Part shown: positions 32,401 to 44,043 of the stretch, piece after piece
Position numbering within the stretch: position 1 is the stretch's first letter
How the letters are laid out: each line of letters starts with the position of its first letter
Assembly: GCF_000002415.2 (NCBI RefSeq)
Contig: NC_009914.1
Location: 868,001 to 932,000, forward strand
Direction of reading: 5' to 3'
Length of the DNA stretch: 64,000 nucleotides
DNA from: Plasmodium vivax
Lineage: Eukaryota; Apicomplexa; Aconoidasida; Haemosporida; Plasmodiidae
Translations under genes and position numbers: made by a program
The notes under the pieces: generated by a model
Told to the model about the DNA's origin: nothing
Databases searched by the model: none
What the model saw: only the letters and a program-made list of their open reading frames with translations

Positions 32401-33960
32401 ACTGGGGAATGATCAGCGGGTAGGATACGCGTTCTGCAAACTGTTCCGTAAAACGTTCGCAAAAAAAATTCTGACTGTTCATAAAATTTGCAGGGAATTG
32501 CGGCGAAAATGTGGCTAATTGCAGCAGGATGGCAGAATATTCTGAACGAGCTAGCTATTTTTTTTTTTTTTTTTTTTTTTTCTCAAAGGTCAGGCGATTT
32601 TTTCCCTCGCGGCGATTTGTCAAAAGGTTCTATAACGTACAACAGCGCTGAGCTGCGCAATTGCGCGACAGGGTTGGGGAAGCGGTCAAATGGTGTAGCT
32701 GCCAAATGGTGAAATGGCCAAATGGTGAAGTGGCAAACGGGCGAGCAGCGCAAAAACAGTGTAGGAAACAAACGGCGAGTGCACTGCAATTTTTTTTTCG
32801 CGCAAAACATTTTTCACCTTTTTGACGCCGCTGCACGGAAAAAAAAACAAAAAGGGGAAAACCACTCGCTGCTTAATTGTGTATTCACGGGGAATATAAC
32901 AACTGGGGAACTTCACCCCGAATGATGCGCCCCCTATTTTTGAGGTGACGGTGAAAAGGTGTGCTTTAAAACTGCTTTGCGACTACTTTGGAGGGATGCC
33001 CACGATGAGGCCTTCCACCGGAAACTTTCCTGCGCACCATGGCAGCGGTGTATACCTCTATGCCTATCAAACCTATTTGCAGCATCTGGCAAACCATCAC
33101 ACATAAGCGCTCTCTTGCAGTTACGACGTTTTAAATGGCCAATCTCTACAACGGTGGCGTTTGAGCCCTGCTGAAATTTTCCCCATTTGGAGTGTCACCT
33201 TGGATAAGCCATAAAAACCATAAAAGGGGAAAAAAAAAAAAAGAAAGATTTACAACTTGCTGAAACGTCCCTTAAAGGGGGAACATCCAACGGATGAAAG
33301 TCTACACAGGTGGGTCATGCCCGCTCATCCACGGTGCTTCCCTTTTTACCACTTGGACAGTGACAATAAGGAGGGGCTACTCCAAACATACACGGTTGGC
33401 TTCTCCACAGTAGGGTGAAGGGTATGCATAATATTTTCTTTTTTTTTTTTCTTTTCCTGAGCCACGAATGGCAGATAATAACCAGCTATACGTGCAAACT
33501 TAAATTGCCGGGTAACGATTACTACCGCGACTTCTGTTTATTTGGGCGCGCAACTGATGCGACACGGATGGTGAAAGAAGCATGCGTTGGAAGGGGTCAA
33601 CACACGCGCAGAAATGACAAAAAAAAAAAAAAATCAGTTGGAGGGGAAATTAGGCAAATAAAAATGATGAGAATGGCCTTCCTCTTAATAGGCAAAAAAA
33701 ATAAAATAAAAAAAAGTAACAAAATAGAATAAAAAGCATCGTCCTAATTAGAACCACGCGGACTTCTCCACATGCAGCGTTTGCGTGCGAGCCTTTGCAA
33801 ATTGGGACCCCGTCTGAAGGAGATACCTACCAATGGCAGATATGCGATGCGCTCAAATTGTTCTTCACAAGGGGGTCATACAGGAGGGAAGTCCCACAAA
33901 TGAATCGAATAAGCAACAAAAGATTTTTTTAAAACTGCCCGGATGGGTCCCCCCCACACC
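32401..33960. other. Spacer between RRS1 3' end and GrpE start
   Basis: No gene seen. It contains a T-run at 32558-32580 and an AAATGG(C/T) repeat near 32690-32735, plus further T or A runs near 32790, 33228, 33440 and 33618. It holds the GrpE promoter and the RRS1 3' UTR. Confidence 0.55.
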
Positions 33961-35080
33961 TTATAGGGACTTCAGAACAATGGAGGCCAGCTTATTATTT
34001 TGCTTAATTTCGTCCTTGACTAAGCGCTTCTCGCACTTTTGCTTCGTTATGGCGTTATTCTTCACCTTCATTTTTTTTTCCTTTTTCAGTTGTTTGTCTT
34101 TTCGCCCAAACGTCGAGGAGGAGATTTGGGCCCTGCAAGGGGTGCAAAAAAAAAAAAAAAATGGGATAGCAGTGGGAATGGGGATTGCACAGTTGGTGAA
34201 GGCGTGCAATGCACCTCCGCGAGTGGAGGCCACGGAAAAGAGGGTTCACGGGGAGAGCCGACCCATCAGCTGATACGCGTCAGTAACTGGGCGGGATGCT
34301 GAGGTGCTGGTACGTTCTCCGCTACCGCCACCGCTTCTCTACCGCTTCTGTACAGCTCTCCCTTACGTTTTTAAATTGTCTATGAGGTTCTCCCGCTTCT
34401 TCTTCTGGCGAGCAATGTACTTGATGTCCTCCGTGGATATGCCCTCCTGGTGAAATTTGTTCTTCATTTCCCGCATCTTCTGCTTCATTTTTTTAATCTC
34501 CTTTTCCTCCTCCATCCTCTCAAAAGGATCTTCATATATGTTGTCACTCGGCTTGTACTCATGAACGAAGTTTGCCTTATCTTCATTTATTTTCATTTGC
34601 TTTTTCTGAAATCGCCTCACCCACCCTTTGGAATTCTGGTCGTAAATCAATCCGCTCTTATTCTTTTTCATCAATTTTTTTTTCGCAAATATTTCCCACC
34701 TTGTGTTTTTTTTCTCTTTGGGGATTCTGGAGTACCTCGGTAGGTTGAAGTGGTTCGTTTTGGTCATCTGGTAGGCGGGTTCTCCAAGGTCATCCTTTCC
34801 GTTCTTCAGGGCGTCCATACACTGGATGATGCGCCGCAGGTTTTCTTCCGCCTTGGATTTTATGCTGCGTTGGGAAGGGGGGGAAAAGCACGGTGTCTCA
34901 TGTGAGGGGGGGAGAAGCCAAGCGTAGTAGTCACCGCGGTGGAGCCAGTTCAACACGTTTGCGGCGCCTCTCCATAACTGCCTCCACCCAGCCGCATCTC
35001 CCCGCGCGTTACTCATTTTCCGAAGTGATTATCGAGTTGTCATAGGCCAACAGGTGCTGCGAGCAGAATTCTATACTCAT
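33961..35080 (-). CDS. RRS1: Ribosome biogenesis regulatory protein RRS1
   Basis: Three inferred exons (35013-35080, 34367-34864, 33961-34132) give 245 residues. RRS1 acts in the nucleolus with Rpf2 to load the 5S RNP on pre-60S particles. Exon 1 gives MSIEFCSQHLLAYDNSIITSEN, equivalent to the family's DLGNLLAxDxN start. Exon 2 has NHFNLPRYSRIPKEKKNTRWEIFAKKK, matching the RLPREKPLPKPKPxTKWExFAKxKGI signature, and GLIYDQNSKGWVRRF, matching xLVYDExxxxWVPRWGY. A stop follows directly at 34363-34365, but it lies inside a good donor (GTAAGG). Splicing to 34132 adds AQISSSTFGRKDKQLKKEKK, which matches the RRS1 sequence AQVSTASVGRFQERLPKEK. The terminal exon is therefore very likely real and the shorter reading is incomplete. 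Confidence 0.92.
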
Positions 35081-35250
35081 TTTGCGCTTAACGGGGAAAA
35101 ATATGGCTAGCAAAAATTAAGATAAGAAAAATAAAAAAAAAGGGAAATGAACCAAGTAGGGGGAGGTTACCGCGCGAATGGTGGGGATGTACCAAATGTT
35201 ACGCTTACGTTGCTCTTACGTTACGCTTGCGTTACTCTTATGTTACTCCT

Positions 35251-35281
<31 letters not shown>

Positions 35282-36644
35282 CAAAAGGGTAGCCGAAACA
35301 GAAGGGGAAAAAAAAAAAGGCCAACGGCGTGGTCACGGGGGAAACGTAACGCAACTGGGCAACTTTTTGCGTCCCCCAAAAGAGGCTACATACATATGCA
35401 GTAATCCACGTTGCATATATGAGCATATAAACGTATGTACGCTTTTGTATGATGATTACATGTTAGGCCTTTTCCCTTTTTTATGAAGCGCAGAACCTTT
35501 CAGTTGCGTAACGGGTTATATACAATTTGACTGCCACCCGGGGGGAATTGAAAAAGAGGAAGGGGCGCTTTTTTCTGGAGCCGCTTCATCGAGAGTTACC
35601 TTTTTTTTCGTTTAGCGGTTCACCTGGACCATCAAAGAGGCCTCCCCCTTTTGCAGTTCATCTTAGCATTCCTCAAAAAAGGCTACCCTGTCGAATGATA
35701 GATCCGTTCAGTCAAGTAAAATGGTTGGTCCTTTTCCGCTATGCTCACTTTAGTGGGGAGAAAACCAAAGGTGGCACCTCGCGTTGAGGACAATATTGGT
35801 AAAGTGAAAAGAAGAAAAAGGGGGTCCCTTTACGAGGGGGATGGGGCGGATGCGTTCTCTCTGTGGCTAGCTACGAGCACGCGTCAGGCCCATTCTGCTC
35901 CCCCATTCCCCACACCTTATTTCCCGCCACCGTCGACCATAACTATAGCCTTAACTGTGTACACTCCTGTGAGGAGGATCTCTCTGCACGTCGCTCCTTC
36001 GCTCAGTGCCGCATTATACGCATGCTGCGTATCTATGCTGTGCATATGTACCGTGCATGTATGCCGTGTTGCATTCGGGTTGGCCCCCAAGATGCACAAT
36101 CATTGTGTCCCCTTTCTGCCAACGTTACAAATGTATATCATTTGGAGAAACCATTTAACCGGAGGAATTTTTTCCCACCCCCCATTGATTGCCACACTCA
36201 AAAGGCATGCAACATGCGTGGGGAGTTTCGTCTTCCGGACAGTAAACGGTGTTAATATCTTTTTTGGGGGAGGCCAAAATTGCGCAAAGGTTTGTACCGC
36301 GCGGGTTTAGCCGAATGTTGCTCCTCGCAGAAAGGAAAAGTGAACGGATTGACGGGTGGATAAAAGGGCCAAGTGCGTACTGCCCAGTTGAGGCACCCCT
36401 TAGGAAACATGTGTGCACAGAGCTGACTCATTCTTAAAATTGCTCTTCCACTTCGAAATCAATTTAGTAGGAAAAAAAAAAAAAAAAAAAAAAAAAGTTC
36501 AAAAAGGGGCGAAAAGAGGCAAACGCGGAAAAGTGTACCTGCCGCTTAAACGCTACTGTGTGCTTACGCACCTTGGCGAACGCGGGGAAGTGCCACATAG
36601 GCATGTGCATATGCACTGTATTGCGCATGGGGAGAATGAAATCC

Positions 36645-36705
36645 ACGCGATGGAGCAATGTATCCGATGGAGCAATGTATCCGATGGAGCAATGTATCCG
36701 ATGGA
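36645..36705. repeat. 17-bp GATGGAGCAATGTATCC repeat
   Basis: Three and a half copies in the RRS1/acidic-protein spacer, with the last copy drifting to GATGGAGCAGTGCATC. No coding frame across it is convincing. Confidence 0.85.
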
Positions 36706-37880
36706 GCAGTGCATCGTCTGCCATCTCAGTGCGATAGGGGAATGTTCCCGGTGCGAGCATTCACGGCAGCTCTCACTGAGTCCGCTGCGCGCCTACTCCC
36801 GACAATTACAACCCCTCCAGTGGTGAAACAGTGCGCCATGCACGCGGGCTAACACACATGTGCATACATATATGTGCATACACATTTGCCTTGCCCGACG
36901 CAATCGTGCGTGTATTTAATGTATATACCATAATGCTAAGTAACGGGCCAGGCGTAGCAGCCATGCCGGCATATTTTTTAAAAGAACTCAACTCCCCCCA
37001 CTCACGTAAGGCATGCCACACCCTGTGCATGTGAACTTGCGGTTCTCAAGTTTGCCCTTTCGCTTAATTTTTTTTGTTCACGGCGGAGGAAAAAACATTT
37101 TATTTTATTTTATTCCTGGTTAAAGGCATCGCAGCATTCGTTTCCTTTTTTTCGCCACTTTGTTCCTATTTCGTTTCCCTTTTTTTGCTGCTTTGATCCT
37201 CTTTCGTTTCCTTTTTTTCCCTACCTTTGCTACTTCCTTTTGCTACTTTTTTCCCCTATTTTTGCCCCCCGCACCTGCTTCCTTTCCTCCGCCCCCCCTT
37301 TTTTTCTGCGCGGAGGAAAGGGCCGTCACCGGGCAACAAGGGACGTGCATTTTGTTCAAGCCTTGAGCAGTGGCCCACCTGCTGTTCACATTTTTAAGCT
37401 TTTAGCGAATTTAAAAGTCGAGAGAAAAATACAAGCCAAAAGTGATTAACACCTTTTTCGCGAACAAAATTTGTCCCTCCCCCTTTGTGTATCAACGCAT
37501 GTAGCAAAGGAGTTTCGTGCGTGCAACTATCTGCAATTTTCTGGCAATTTTCAGCCACTTTTCAGGCAATTTTTTTGCTATTTCCTGGCACCTTTCAGCC
37601 AGTTTTCTGCCAATTTTTTGCAATTTTCTTCTTTTTCGCGGCAGTCTTGCCAAACCAGAAAAACTGACGAACCTTGCACAAAAGCTCAGAGTTATACACC
37701 CGTGCTTGCGCGAACGTGCGGTTACCACGTAGTGCATGCCGCGTATGCCCCATATGCCGCACGGTTTATTTCACATGTACCAAGCCCCTTTTTATGTGTG
37801 TTAAAAAAGAAATACTTTTCACGGGGAGGAGAAATATCTCCTGCGCATTTCACCTGAACTGTTCAGGTAAAAAAAAGGAT

Positions 37881-37970
37881 AAAATAGTATAAAATAGCAC
37901 AAAATAGCACAAAATAGCACAAAATAGCACAAAATAGCATAAAATAGCACAAAATAGCATAAAATAGCAT
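37881..37970. repeat. 10-bp AAAATAGCAC/T array, nine copies
   Basis: Nine units of AAAATAGCAC, AAAATAGCAT or AAAATAGTAT, each in exact 10-bp register, about 440 bp upstream of the acidic-protein start codon. The 10-bp period puts an A-tract on the same face of the helix every turn, so intrinsic DNA bending is expected. Confidence 0.95.
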
Positions 37971-38405
37971 AAAAATGTTAAAAAAAAAAAAAAAAAAAAA
38001 ATAGCTGTTTATCACGCCTCGCCTTATTTACATACATATGCTTACGCATACATGTGAATTTTTTTTTTTTTTTTTTTTTTTTTTCTCGCCTGACATGCAC
38101 ATGTATATTTTTTGATGATTTTATGAAAATCCAGCTAAATTGAATTTGGAGCTACGAAGAGAGTAGGGAAAATAAAAGGGGAGAAAAACGCAGAAGAAGG
38201 AAAAAAAAAAAAAAAAAGGGAAAAAAAGAAAAGGGAAAAAAGAAATATACATCAACCTGGTGATCCAAACGTACGAAGCAATTTTGTTAAAGTTAACCAC
38301 CGAGCTGAGGAGATAAAAAAAAAAAAAAAAAAAAAAACTCCTCTTTGTTAGCCTGCGGAAAAAGGAAAAGAAACACATCATCCCGTAAACGATCAGACCA
38401 ACAAA

Positions 38406-41400
38406 ATGCAGACGAAAAAAAAGAAGGAAGGCGCTAAAGGAAGAGCCATATACAATCAAGGCGTTTTGAAAAAAAATGCAGTGGCCACAAGGAAGCAGTC
38501 ACAAACAAATGTAAGACACATTGATAAGTTAAAAATTTTGAGTGAAATAAAAAACGAAGGAAAGAAAAGCATCCTTATGGAGGGTATAGAAAAAGCGAAA
38601 GAGAGAGCAAGTTTTTTAAACAAAACAGCGGATAAAAACTCCATGAGGGAGAAAAAAAACAGCAGCAGGGACAGCAGTCGAGGCACCGTACTCAAGTTCA
38701 GTGAGCCAAACAGAAATAAAAGCTTGACCGACAAGGAGAAAAAGGAACATGCCTATGGCCGTGGTCCCAGTAAGGAGGATACCCACCGAAGGGGCAGAAC
38801 TACGAACACACAAGTGACACACAATAGCAGGAGAAGAACAAACGAAAGGAAAACCTCCTCCATGGGGAAGTTGCTGCTACGGGACGGCATCAGGGAGGAA
38901 GAAAATTTATCCTCCTTGCTCCAAGGATTAAGTAAAGAACGAATAGGCAGGAGCGACGAAGGAGGAAGTAGTAGCAAGGAAAACGCGCGCGGCAGTAGGG
39001 GAAGTGCACGAGGAAGCAGGGGGAGCATGCGAGGCAGCGGCGAAAGGGGCATCAAGAGCTACCCGTGGCAGGCAAAGAGTGAAGATCAGAAGGGCGCAAA
39101 GGGTGCGAAAGGTGCAAAGGTCGCCAGTATTGCCACTATTGCCAGTAATGCGAAAATCGGCAGCAATGCCAATGATGCCAAAATCGCAAAAATTGCGAAG
39201 AGCGCGACCCAGGAAGAGAGAGTGAAAGAAGCCAATGCGGCACACGTAAAAAAACTCGACGGAAGCGCGAAAAATAAAAGTAAAAAAGACCACATCGTGA
39301 TTGACGATAGTAACATTTACATCGTGATAGACGACCTGAACGAAAACCTAAACGATAAAGCTGCAATAATAAACAAGCTAAACATCACGAATGATACGTA
39401 TAATTTTTTGAAAAATAGCAAAAATGAAATGAGGGGGGGGAAGCGGAGGAACGCCAATTATTCCCTCATGGGAGAGTCTCACCCGGTTAGCGGTAGGGGC
39501 GTGGACGGGGAGACACTCCAAGGGGCAGACGCCGATGCAGATGAGGAGGATGGCTTCTACGATGAGGGAGAAGAGGAGGACGATGACGAGGCCCTGGACG
39601 ATGAGGAAGAAGACGGGGAAGAAGACGACGAAGAGGACGATGAGGAGGAAGAGGAGGAGGACTACGATTTTGATAACAAGAGCGTTTCGATAAGGGGCAT
39701 CGGGGAGGACTCCACGAACGATGAGCTGGAAGATTTAGAGATTAGCAAAATTTACGAGTCGTTTAAAACGGAAAATCTGCACCCCTTCGAGGAAGCCGCG
39801 GAGGAGGAAGCGAAGCCCGAGGGCGCGCAGGGGGAGGGCCTTATCGAGGAGACCTCCAAGAAGAAGGAGGGGAGCGGAGAGGCTGAAGGCGCAGTTGGGA
39901 GTGCGAAGGGTCAAGCGGAGGGTCAAGCGGAGGGTCAAGCGGAGGATCAAGCGAAGGAACAAGCGAAGGAACAAGAGAATGACCAAGCGAAGGAACAAGC
40001 AAAGGACGAACCGAAAGACCAAACGGAAGACCAATCGAAAGGCGAAAACCTCGACAAAGAAGCGAAGAACGACCAGGCGGACGCGCCCGAACTGAAGGAA
40101 GCCAAACCGCTTTCCACAGACACCCCCGAGGGAGACGCCCCTTTACTGAACAAAGGCAACGTCGAAACGAACGACGAGGGGGTTGGGAAGTCGGACGAAG
40201 CGGCTAACCCTAATTCGTTTGGGGGCAAAAGGAAGATCAGTAGCATGAAGTGGAAGGAGGCGCAGCCACAGTGGGAAGAAGCATTGCAGGGGGTGGACGT
40301 AGGGCAACAGGAGGGCAAATCAGCTCAGGGGGTCGAGATGGGAAATGAGGAAAACTCAAATCAAATGGGGCAGCAATGGAGCGAAGCGTCAGTAATGCAC
40401 GTAGTACCAGTAGTGCCTCTACTACCCGTGATGCACATAATGCCAGGGCTGCAAGAATTAGGAAGCTTGCAGGAAATGCACGGCCTACATGAAGTGGGGG
40501 AGAAGTCCGAGCAGGAAGAACCAGAGGGAGAGAAAAGAAAAAGGAGAAAAAAAATGGAAGAAAAAGGAAAAAGAGAAAAGCTAAAGTTTAGCAACGAAAG
40601 GGAAAGAAGGGAGCATAAGAATGACCAATTGGACAGACTATATAAGCAGATTAACAAAATGGATGTGGCCATCCCGGGCGAGGTGGCAAAGAAGAGCGAA
40701 GGGGGTCCACAGGAAGGTCCACACGGAGGAGATCCACACAAAGGAGACGAATTCAACTACACACAGTACAGTAAGATAGTGAAGCTGCTTTCCATTTCGA
40801 AGGACATTTCTAAATATAACGTGAGTGAGGACCCTACGGATGACGACAGAGGGGGAGACTTCCCCAACGTAGGTGGTGCCTTCAAAGAAAGGGCGAAACA
40901 CCTAGACAAGGCAGATAGGGGTAGAAGCAAGCAGAAGGCAGGGCTACTTCCATTTCAGATGGAAAATGGGCAGGGGAGTTCATCTGACAAGAGGGGAATG
41001 AAGAAGACGGGTGTAAAGGACTTTAGAAAGAGGGACGACTCGGCAGAGAGGAAAGAAGAAAAAAAAACAAAACTGAAGAGGAAATATAGCAATGAGGGGG
41101 TAGATAGTGGGTTAAAAACGGGTCCACAGGGTAGCCAGAAGAGTGACAGTCTGAAGGAACTCTCCGAAGGGAAGGAGGAAGATCTGATGAGTGGCGCGCA
41201 CCAACCGGGAGGTGAGCCCGCCAAGGGTATCGGCATGTTAAGTAGTAAAAGGAAAAATGAGGAGGAGGGTGAGCAAGAAAATGTCAGCAAAAGGTTGAAA
41301 AAAGGCGAAGGTGTGGGCAGCGCGGACGGTGAGGACGGCGTGAATGCCGCGGATAGCGTGGATGCCCCGGGTGGAGACGCGCCAGCGGGCGAGCAGAAAG

Positions 41401-42728
41401 ATGTCAGCGAGGAGCCCGCGGTTGTCGGGGAAAAGGGGGAGAAGGGTGAAGCGAGTGAGGAAGTCCAAACGGAGGTGCAACCGGGGCAGTCGGTGCAGTC
41501 GTTGCAATCAGGGCAACCAGAAGATGTAGACGGGAAGGAGGCAGCCGAATGGATTGGGGACATGGCCGAAGAGGACGCCGAAGTGAAAGCTGTGCTGGAG
41601 GAAATCATAGAACAGGGCACCGCGGCGGGGGAAGAGGACGATGAGGTGGAAGTGGAAGAAGGGGCGGCCGCGGTGGTGGAAGCGGTAGTGGAAGCGATAA
41701 CAGGTGAGGAGGAAGTCGAGGGGGGGAAGCACATTGGCAGTGAAGTTGCAGAGGGGGAGAAGCAGATTGGCTGTAATGTTGATGAGGGGGAGAAGCCGAT
41801 TGGCAGTGAAGTTGCAGAGGGGGAGAAGCAGAATGGCTGTGAAGTTGACGAGGGGGAGAAGGAAGGCGAGACTGCCAACGCCTTGAACGAAGGCGAGATC
41901 GTGCTGGTGGAGGAGGACGCGGAGGAAGACGTAGTGGAGCTGGAAGATAAGGAAGTGTACGAAGAGGTGGAGGAGGAAGGGGATGACATCGTGGAGGTGG
42001 GCGAGGAAAAGGGAGCCCCTGCAGGAGTGACAGAGGAGGTGCTGGAGGTGGAGGGCGAGTCGGAGCAGAAGGAGGTTGTAGAAATAGAGGAGGAGGATGG
42101 CGACGGGGCTGCCCCAAATGGGGGAGAAGTTAACATTGGCAGGGAGGGGAAAGAAGGAGAGGAAGAGGAGAAGGCCGAATCGGACAAGTTCGAGGAGGTA
42201 GCGGAGGAGGAGGTGTACGAGGAGGTGGAGGAGGCGAAGGACGAGGAGTATGAAGAGGTGGAAGAGGTGGAAGGAGCGGAAGAGATGGAAGAAGTGAAAG
42301 AGGTGGACGTGGTAAACGAGGCAGACGAGGTGGAAGTGCAGGAAAGCCAAAAGGACGCAGCCACAGAAGAAGTGGCGAAAGAGGATGTCCCTGTGACTGA
42401 GGGTATACACAGCGAACAAAAAAGTGACTCACAGGAAAAGGAGCATAACCGTAAGCCCATCGAAAGTGCAAATGAGATTGTCGTGGAGGACAGCAGCAAA
42501 GAGTATGATGTAGCCGACCATGGTGGCAATGATAACGGCTCGACCAACTCCGATTGCACCGATTTGAATGCCTCCTCGAGGAAAGAAGCGCGTGAAGGTG
42601 CAAAGGGTTGCGAACTTGTAGAGGAAAGCTCACTCCAAGTGTTGGATGAGTTGAGCGGCGGCGAACACGTAGAAATGGGAGCGGAGGGAGCCGATCAGAG
42701 CGTTTGCCGCCAGGTGGAAAAGTGCTAA
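38406..42728 (+). CDS. Large acidic repeat-rich protein of unknown function
   Basis: A single exon of 1440 residues with no family I recognise. Charge is strongly segregated. Roughly residues 1-300 are basic (MQTKKKKEGAKGRAIYNQG, HIDKLKILSEIKNEGKKS, Ser/Arg/Gly-rich segments). A short hydrophobic block HIVIDDSNIYIVIDDLNENL near 298 follows. Most of the rest is Glu/Asp/Gly-rich. Repeats include a near-pure Asp/Glu run near 378-422 and QAEG/QAKE/QAKD tetrapeptides near 500-543. A hydrophobic-Met stretch VVPVVPLLPVMHIMPG lies near 665. An alternating 11-residue repeat lies near 1107-1151 (KHIGSEVAEGE, KQIGCNVDEGE, KPIGSEVAEGE, KQNGCEVDEGE). YEEVEE-type runs lie near 1180-1300. Lys-rich clusters such as EKRKRRKKMEEKGKREKLKF could be nuclear localisation signals. 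There is no signal peptide. An antisense open frame is a shadow of the Glu codons. Confidence 0.85.
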   Translation: MQTKKKKEGAKGRAIYNQGVLKKNAVATRKQSQTNVRHIDKLKILSEIKNEGKKSILMEGIEKAKERASFLNKTADKNSMREKKNSSRDSSRGTVLKFSEPNRNKSLTDKEKKEHAYGRGPSKEDTHRRGRTTNTQVTHNSRRRTNERKTSSMGKLLLRDGIREEENLSSLLQGLSKERIGRSDEGGSSSKENARGSRGSARGSRGSMRGSGERGIKSYPWQAKSEDQKGAKGAKGAKVASIATIASNAKIGSNANDAKIAKIAKSATQEERVKEANAAHVKKLDGSAKNKSKKDHIVIDDSNIYIVIDDLNENLNDKAAIINKLNITNDTYNFLKNSKNEMRGGKRRNANYSLMGESHPVSGRGVDGETLQGADADADEEDGFYDEGEEEDDDEALDDEEEDGEEDDEEDDEEEEEEDYDFDNKSVSIRGIGEDSTNDELEDLEISKIYESFKTENLHPFEEAAEEEAKPEGAQGEGLIEETSKKKEGSGEAEGAVGSAKGQAEGQAEGQAEDQAKEQAKEQENDQAKEQAKDEPKDQTEDQSKGENLDKEAKNDQADAPELKEAKPLSTDTPEGDAPLLNKGNVETNDEGVGKSDEAANPNSFGGKRKISSMKWKEAQPQWEEALQGVDVGQQEGKSAQGVEMGNEENSNQMGQQWSEASVMHVVPVVPLLPVMHIMPGLQELGSLQEMHGLHEVGEKSEQEEPEGEKRKRRKKMEEKGKREKLKFSNERERREHKNDQLDRLYKQINKMDVAIPGEVAKKSEGGPQEGPHGGDPHKGDEFNYTQYSKIVKLLSISKDISKYNVSEDPTDDDRGGDFPNVGGAFKERAKHLDKADRGRSKQKAGLLPFQMENGQGSSSDKRGMKKTGVKDFRKRDDSAERKEEKKTKLKRKYSNEGVDSGLKTGPQGSQKSDSLKELSEGKEEDLMSGAHQPGGEPAKGIGMLSSKRKNEEEGEQENVSKRLKKGEGVGSADGEDGVNAADSVDAPGGDAPAGEQKDVSEEPAVVGEKGEKGEASEEVQTEVQPGQSVQSLQSGQPEDVDGKEAAEWIGDMAEEDAEVKAVLEEIIEQGTAAGEEDDEVEVEEGAAAVVEAVVEAITGEEEVEGGKHIGSEVAEGEKQIGCNVDEGEKPIGSEVAEGEKQNGCEVDEGEKEGETANALNEGEIVLVEEDAEEDVVELEDKEVYEEVEEEGDDIVEVGEEKGAPAGVTEEVLEVEGESEQKEVVEIEEEDGDGAAPNGGEVNIGREGKEGEEEEKAESDKFEEVAEEEVYEEVEEAKDEEYEEVEEVEGAEEMEEVKEVDVVNEADEVEVQESQKDAATEEVAKEDVPVTEGIHSEQKSDSQEKEHNRKPIESANEIVVEDSSKEYDVADHGGNDNGSTNSDCTDLNASSRKEAREGAKGCELVEESSLQVLDELSGGEHVEMGAEGADQSVCRQVEKC

Positions 42729-44043
42729 ATGAAACGGTACAATCGATGTAGTGGAAGGCCATTCCCCTGCCGCCAAAGGGGGGAATACAATAAGGTGCTC
42801 CTACAGTCCCATGTTGAAGCGGTTTCTTCTGTAGTATTATGCACCACCGCAAACGTAGAGCAGATGAACCCCCGCTAAAGGAGTACATCGCCCACGGAAG
42901 CTTCCCAGCCGGCGCCCCATGCGCATTCTCATTTTTATTAAAAAAGAGAAGCACAGAAAAGGTGAAGTGGTAGAGAAAAGGCGAAGTACAAAAAAAAAAA
43001 ATTTTTTAAACCTACATACGTACTATATGGTTATACGTAGCGCGTCCCATAACGCACAACCACATAACCGGGCGAGCGACGAAGGGGAAAACAACGCGTC
43101 CGCGTTAAGACGGGTGGCATGTTGCCACTTCACCCAGCAGGCTAATCACACATGTAGAGCCGAGCATGCTGGCGAAATCTTAAATGAGTTTCTTTGATAA
43201 TCTCACCGAATGCGTCTCGGCTTTCCCCCTGGCGCGCTCGCCATTTCGCTTTTTAATTTTTTCCTCCCCCCCGAGTTCCTCTGACCCCTTGTCAATACTA
43301 AGCTACGAATCGATGTGCATGGCGCAGCAGCCGCACACGCGAGTGGTGAATGCACGTGTGCCCCAGGGTGAAACCCCGAGCGCGCCTCCGCACGTAGGTG
43401 TACATACGATTCGTCCACACGCATGCGTACATGTAATGCGTAAATGCACAGCCGAATCTTTGGCTCCCGAATTTTTAAATTTCAAAATTTTTAAAGTCCC
43501 CCTGCTGCGCGACGCGCCAGCTGTATTGTTAGTACACTGCAATACGGTGTGTATTTTTTTTTTTCTATTTTTTCCCCTTCAACATTGCTTACGTTGCTCA
43601 AATTAAAACCAGTTTAAATGTTTCGTCGCGTGAAAACGTCAGCGTTACACAAGGGGGTGGGCGGCATAAAGAAGAGGCCCCACCAACTGCTCCTTTTTGT
43701 AACCCTCCAATGGGATATGACCATGTGGAGTGCGGTCTGGGGGAGGGCAAAATATATGAAGACAGGGAGCAACCCTCCCTCTGGGGATAACCCCCATAAA
43801 AGGAGCTGCGACGGGTGGACCCAATGATGGATGCTTCCCCTATCGCGCTCATCGGTTGGCCTCTCCCCAAGTGGGACTACACAACGTCCGCGAACAGCCA
43901 CCCAAATATGTGCCTACCCCTTCTGTTTTTCCTACACAGGGGTGTGGGGGTTAACCATGCGTAATGTGACCCTCACTTGGTAGCCCTGCGTCCTTTACCT
44001 TTGATCATTAATAATTTTGTTTAACGAATAGATGGGCACTTCG

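Larger units (their letters stand above)
35081..38405. other. Bidirectional 3.3-kb spacer between RRS1 and the acidic-protein gene
   Basis: No gene supported. Features seen are T/A runs (35257-35281, 36471-36496, 37980-38001, 38055-38084), a GATGGAGCAATGTATCC 17-bp repeat (36645-36705), a pyrimidine-rich stretch 37080-37320 and a 10-bp AAAATAGCAC array (37881-37970). Purine-rich DNA immediately precedes the ATG at 38406. Both flanking genes are transcribed away from it. Confidence 0.5.

Noticed and set aside
34363..34366. TAA after IDNLKT as the real end of RRS1
   Set aside because: It falls within a strong donor site, and the conserved RRS1 C-terminal segment is present in the next exon.
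40955..42559. 534-codon minus-strand open frame, Ser/Thr/Pro-rich
   Set aside because: It is antisense to the Glu/Asp codons of the acidic-protein gene; GAA/GAG runs read as TTC/CTC on the other strand and rarely give stops.
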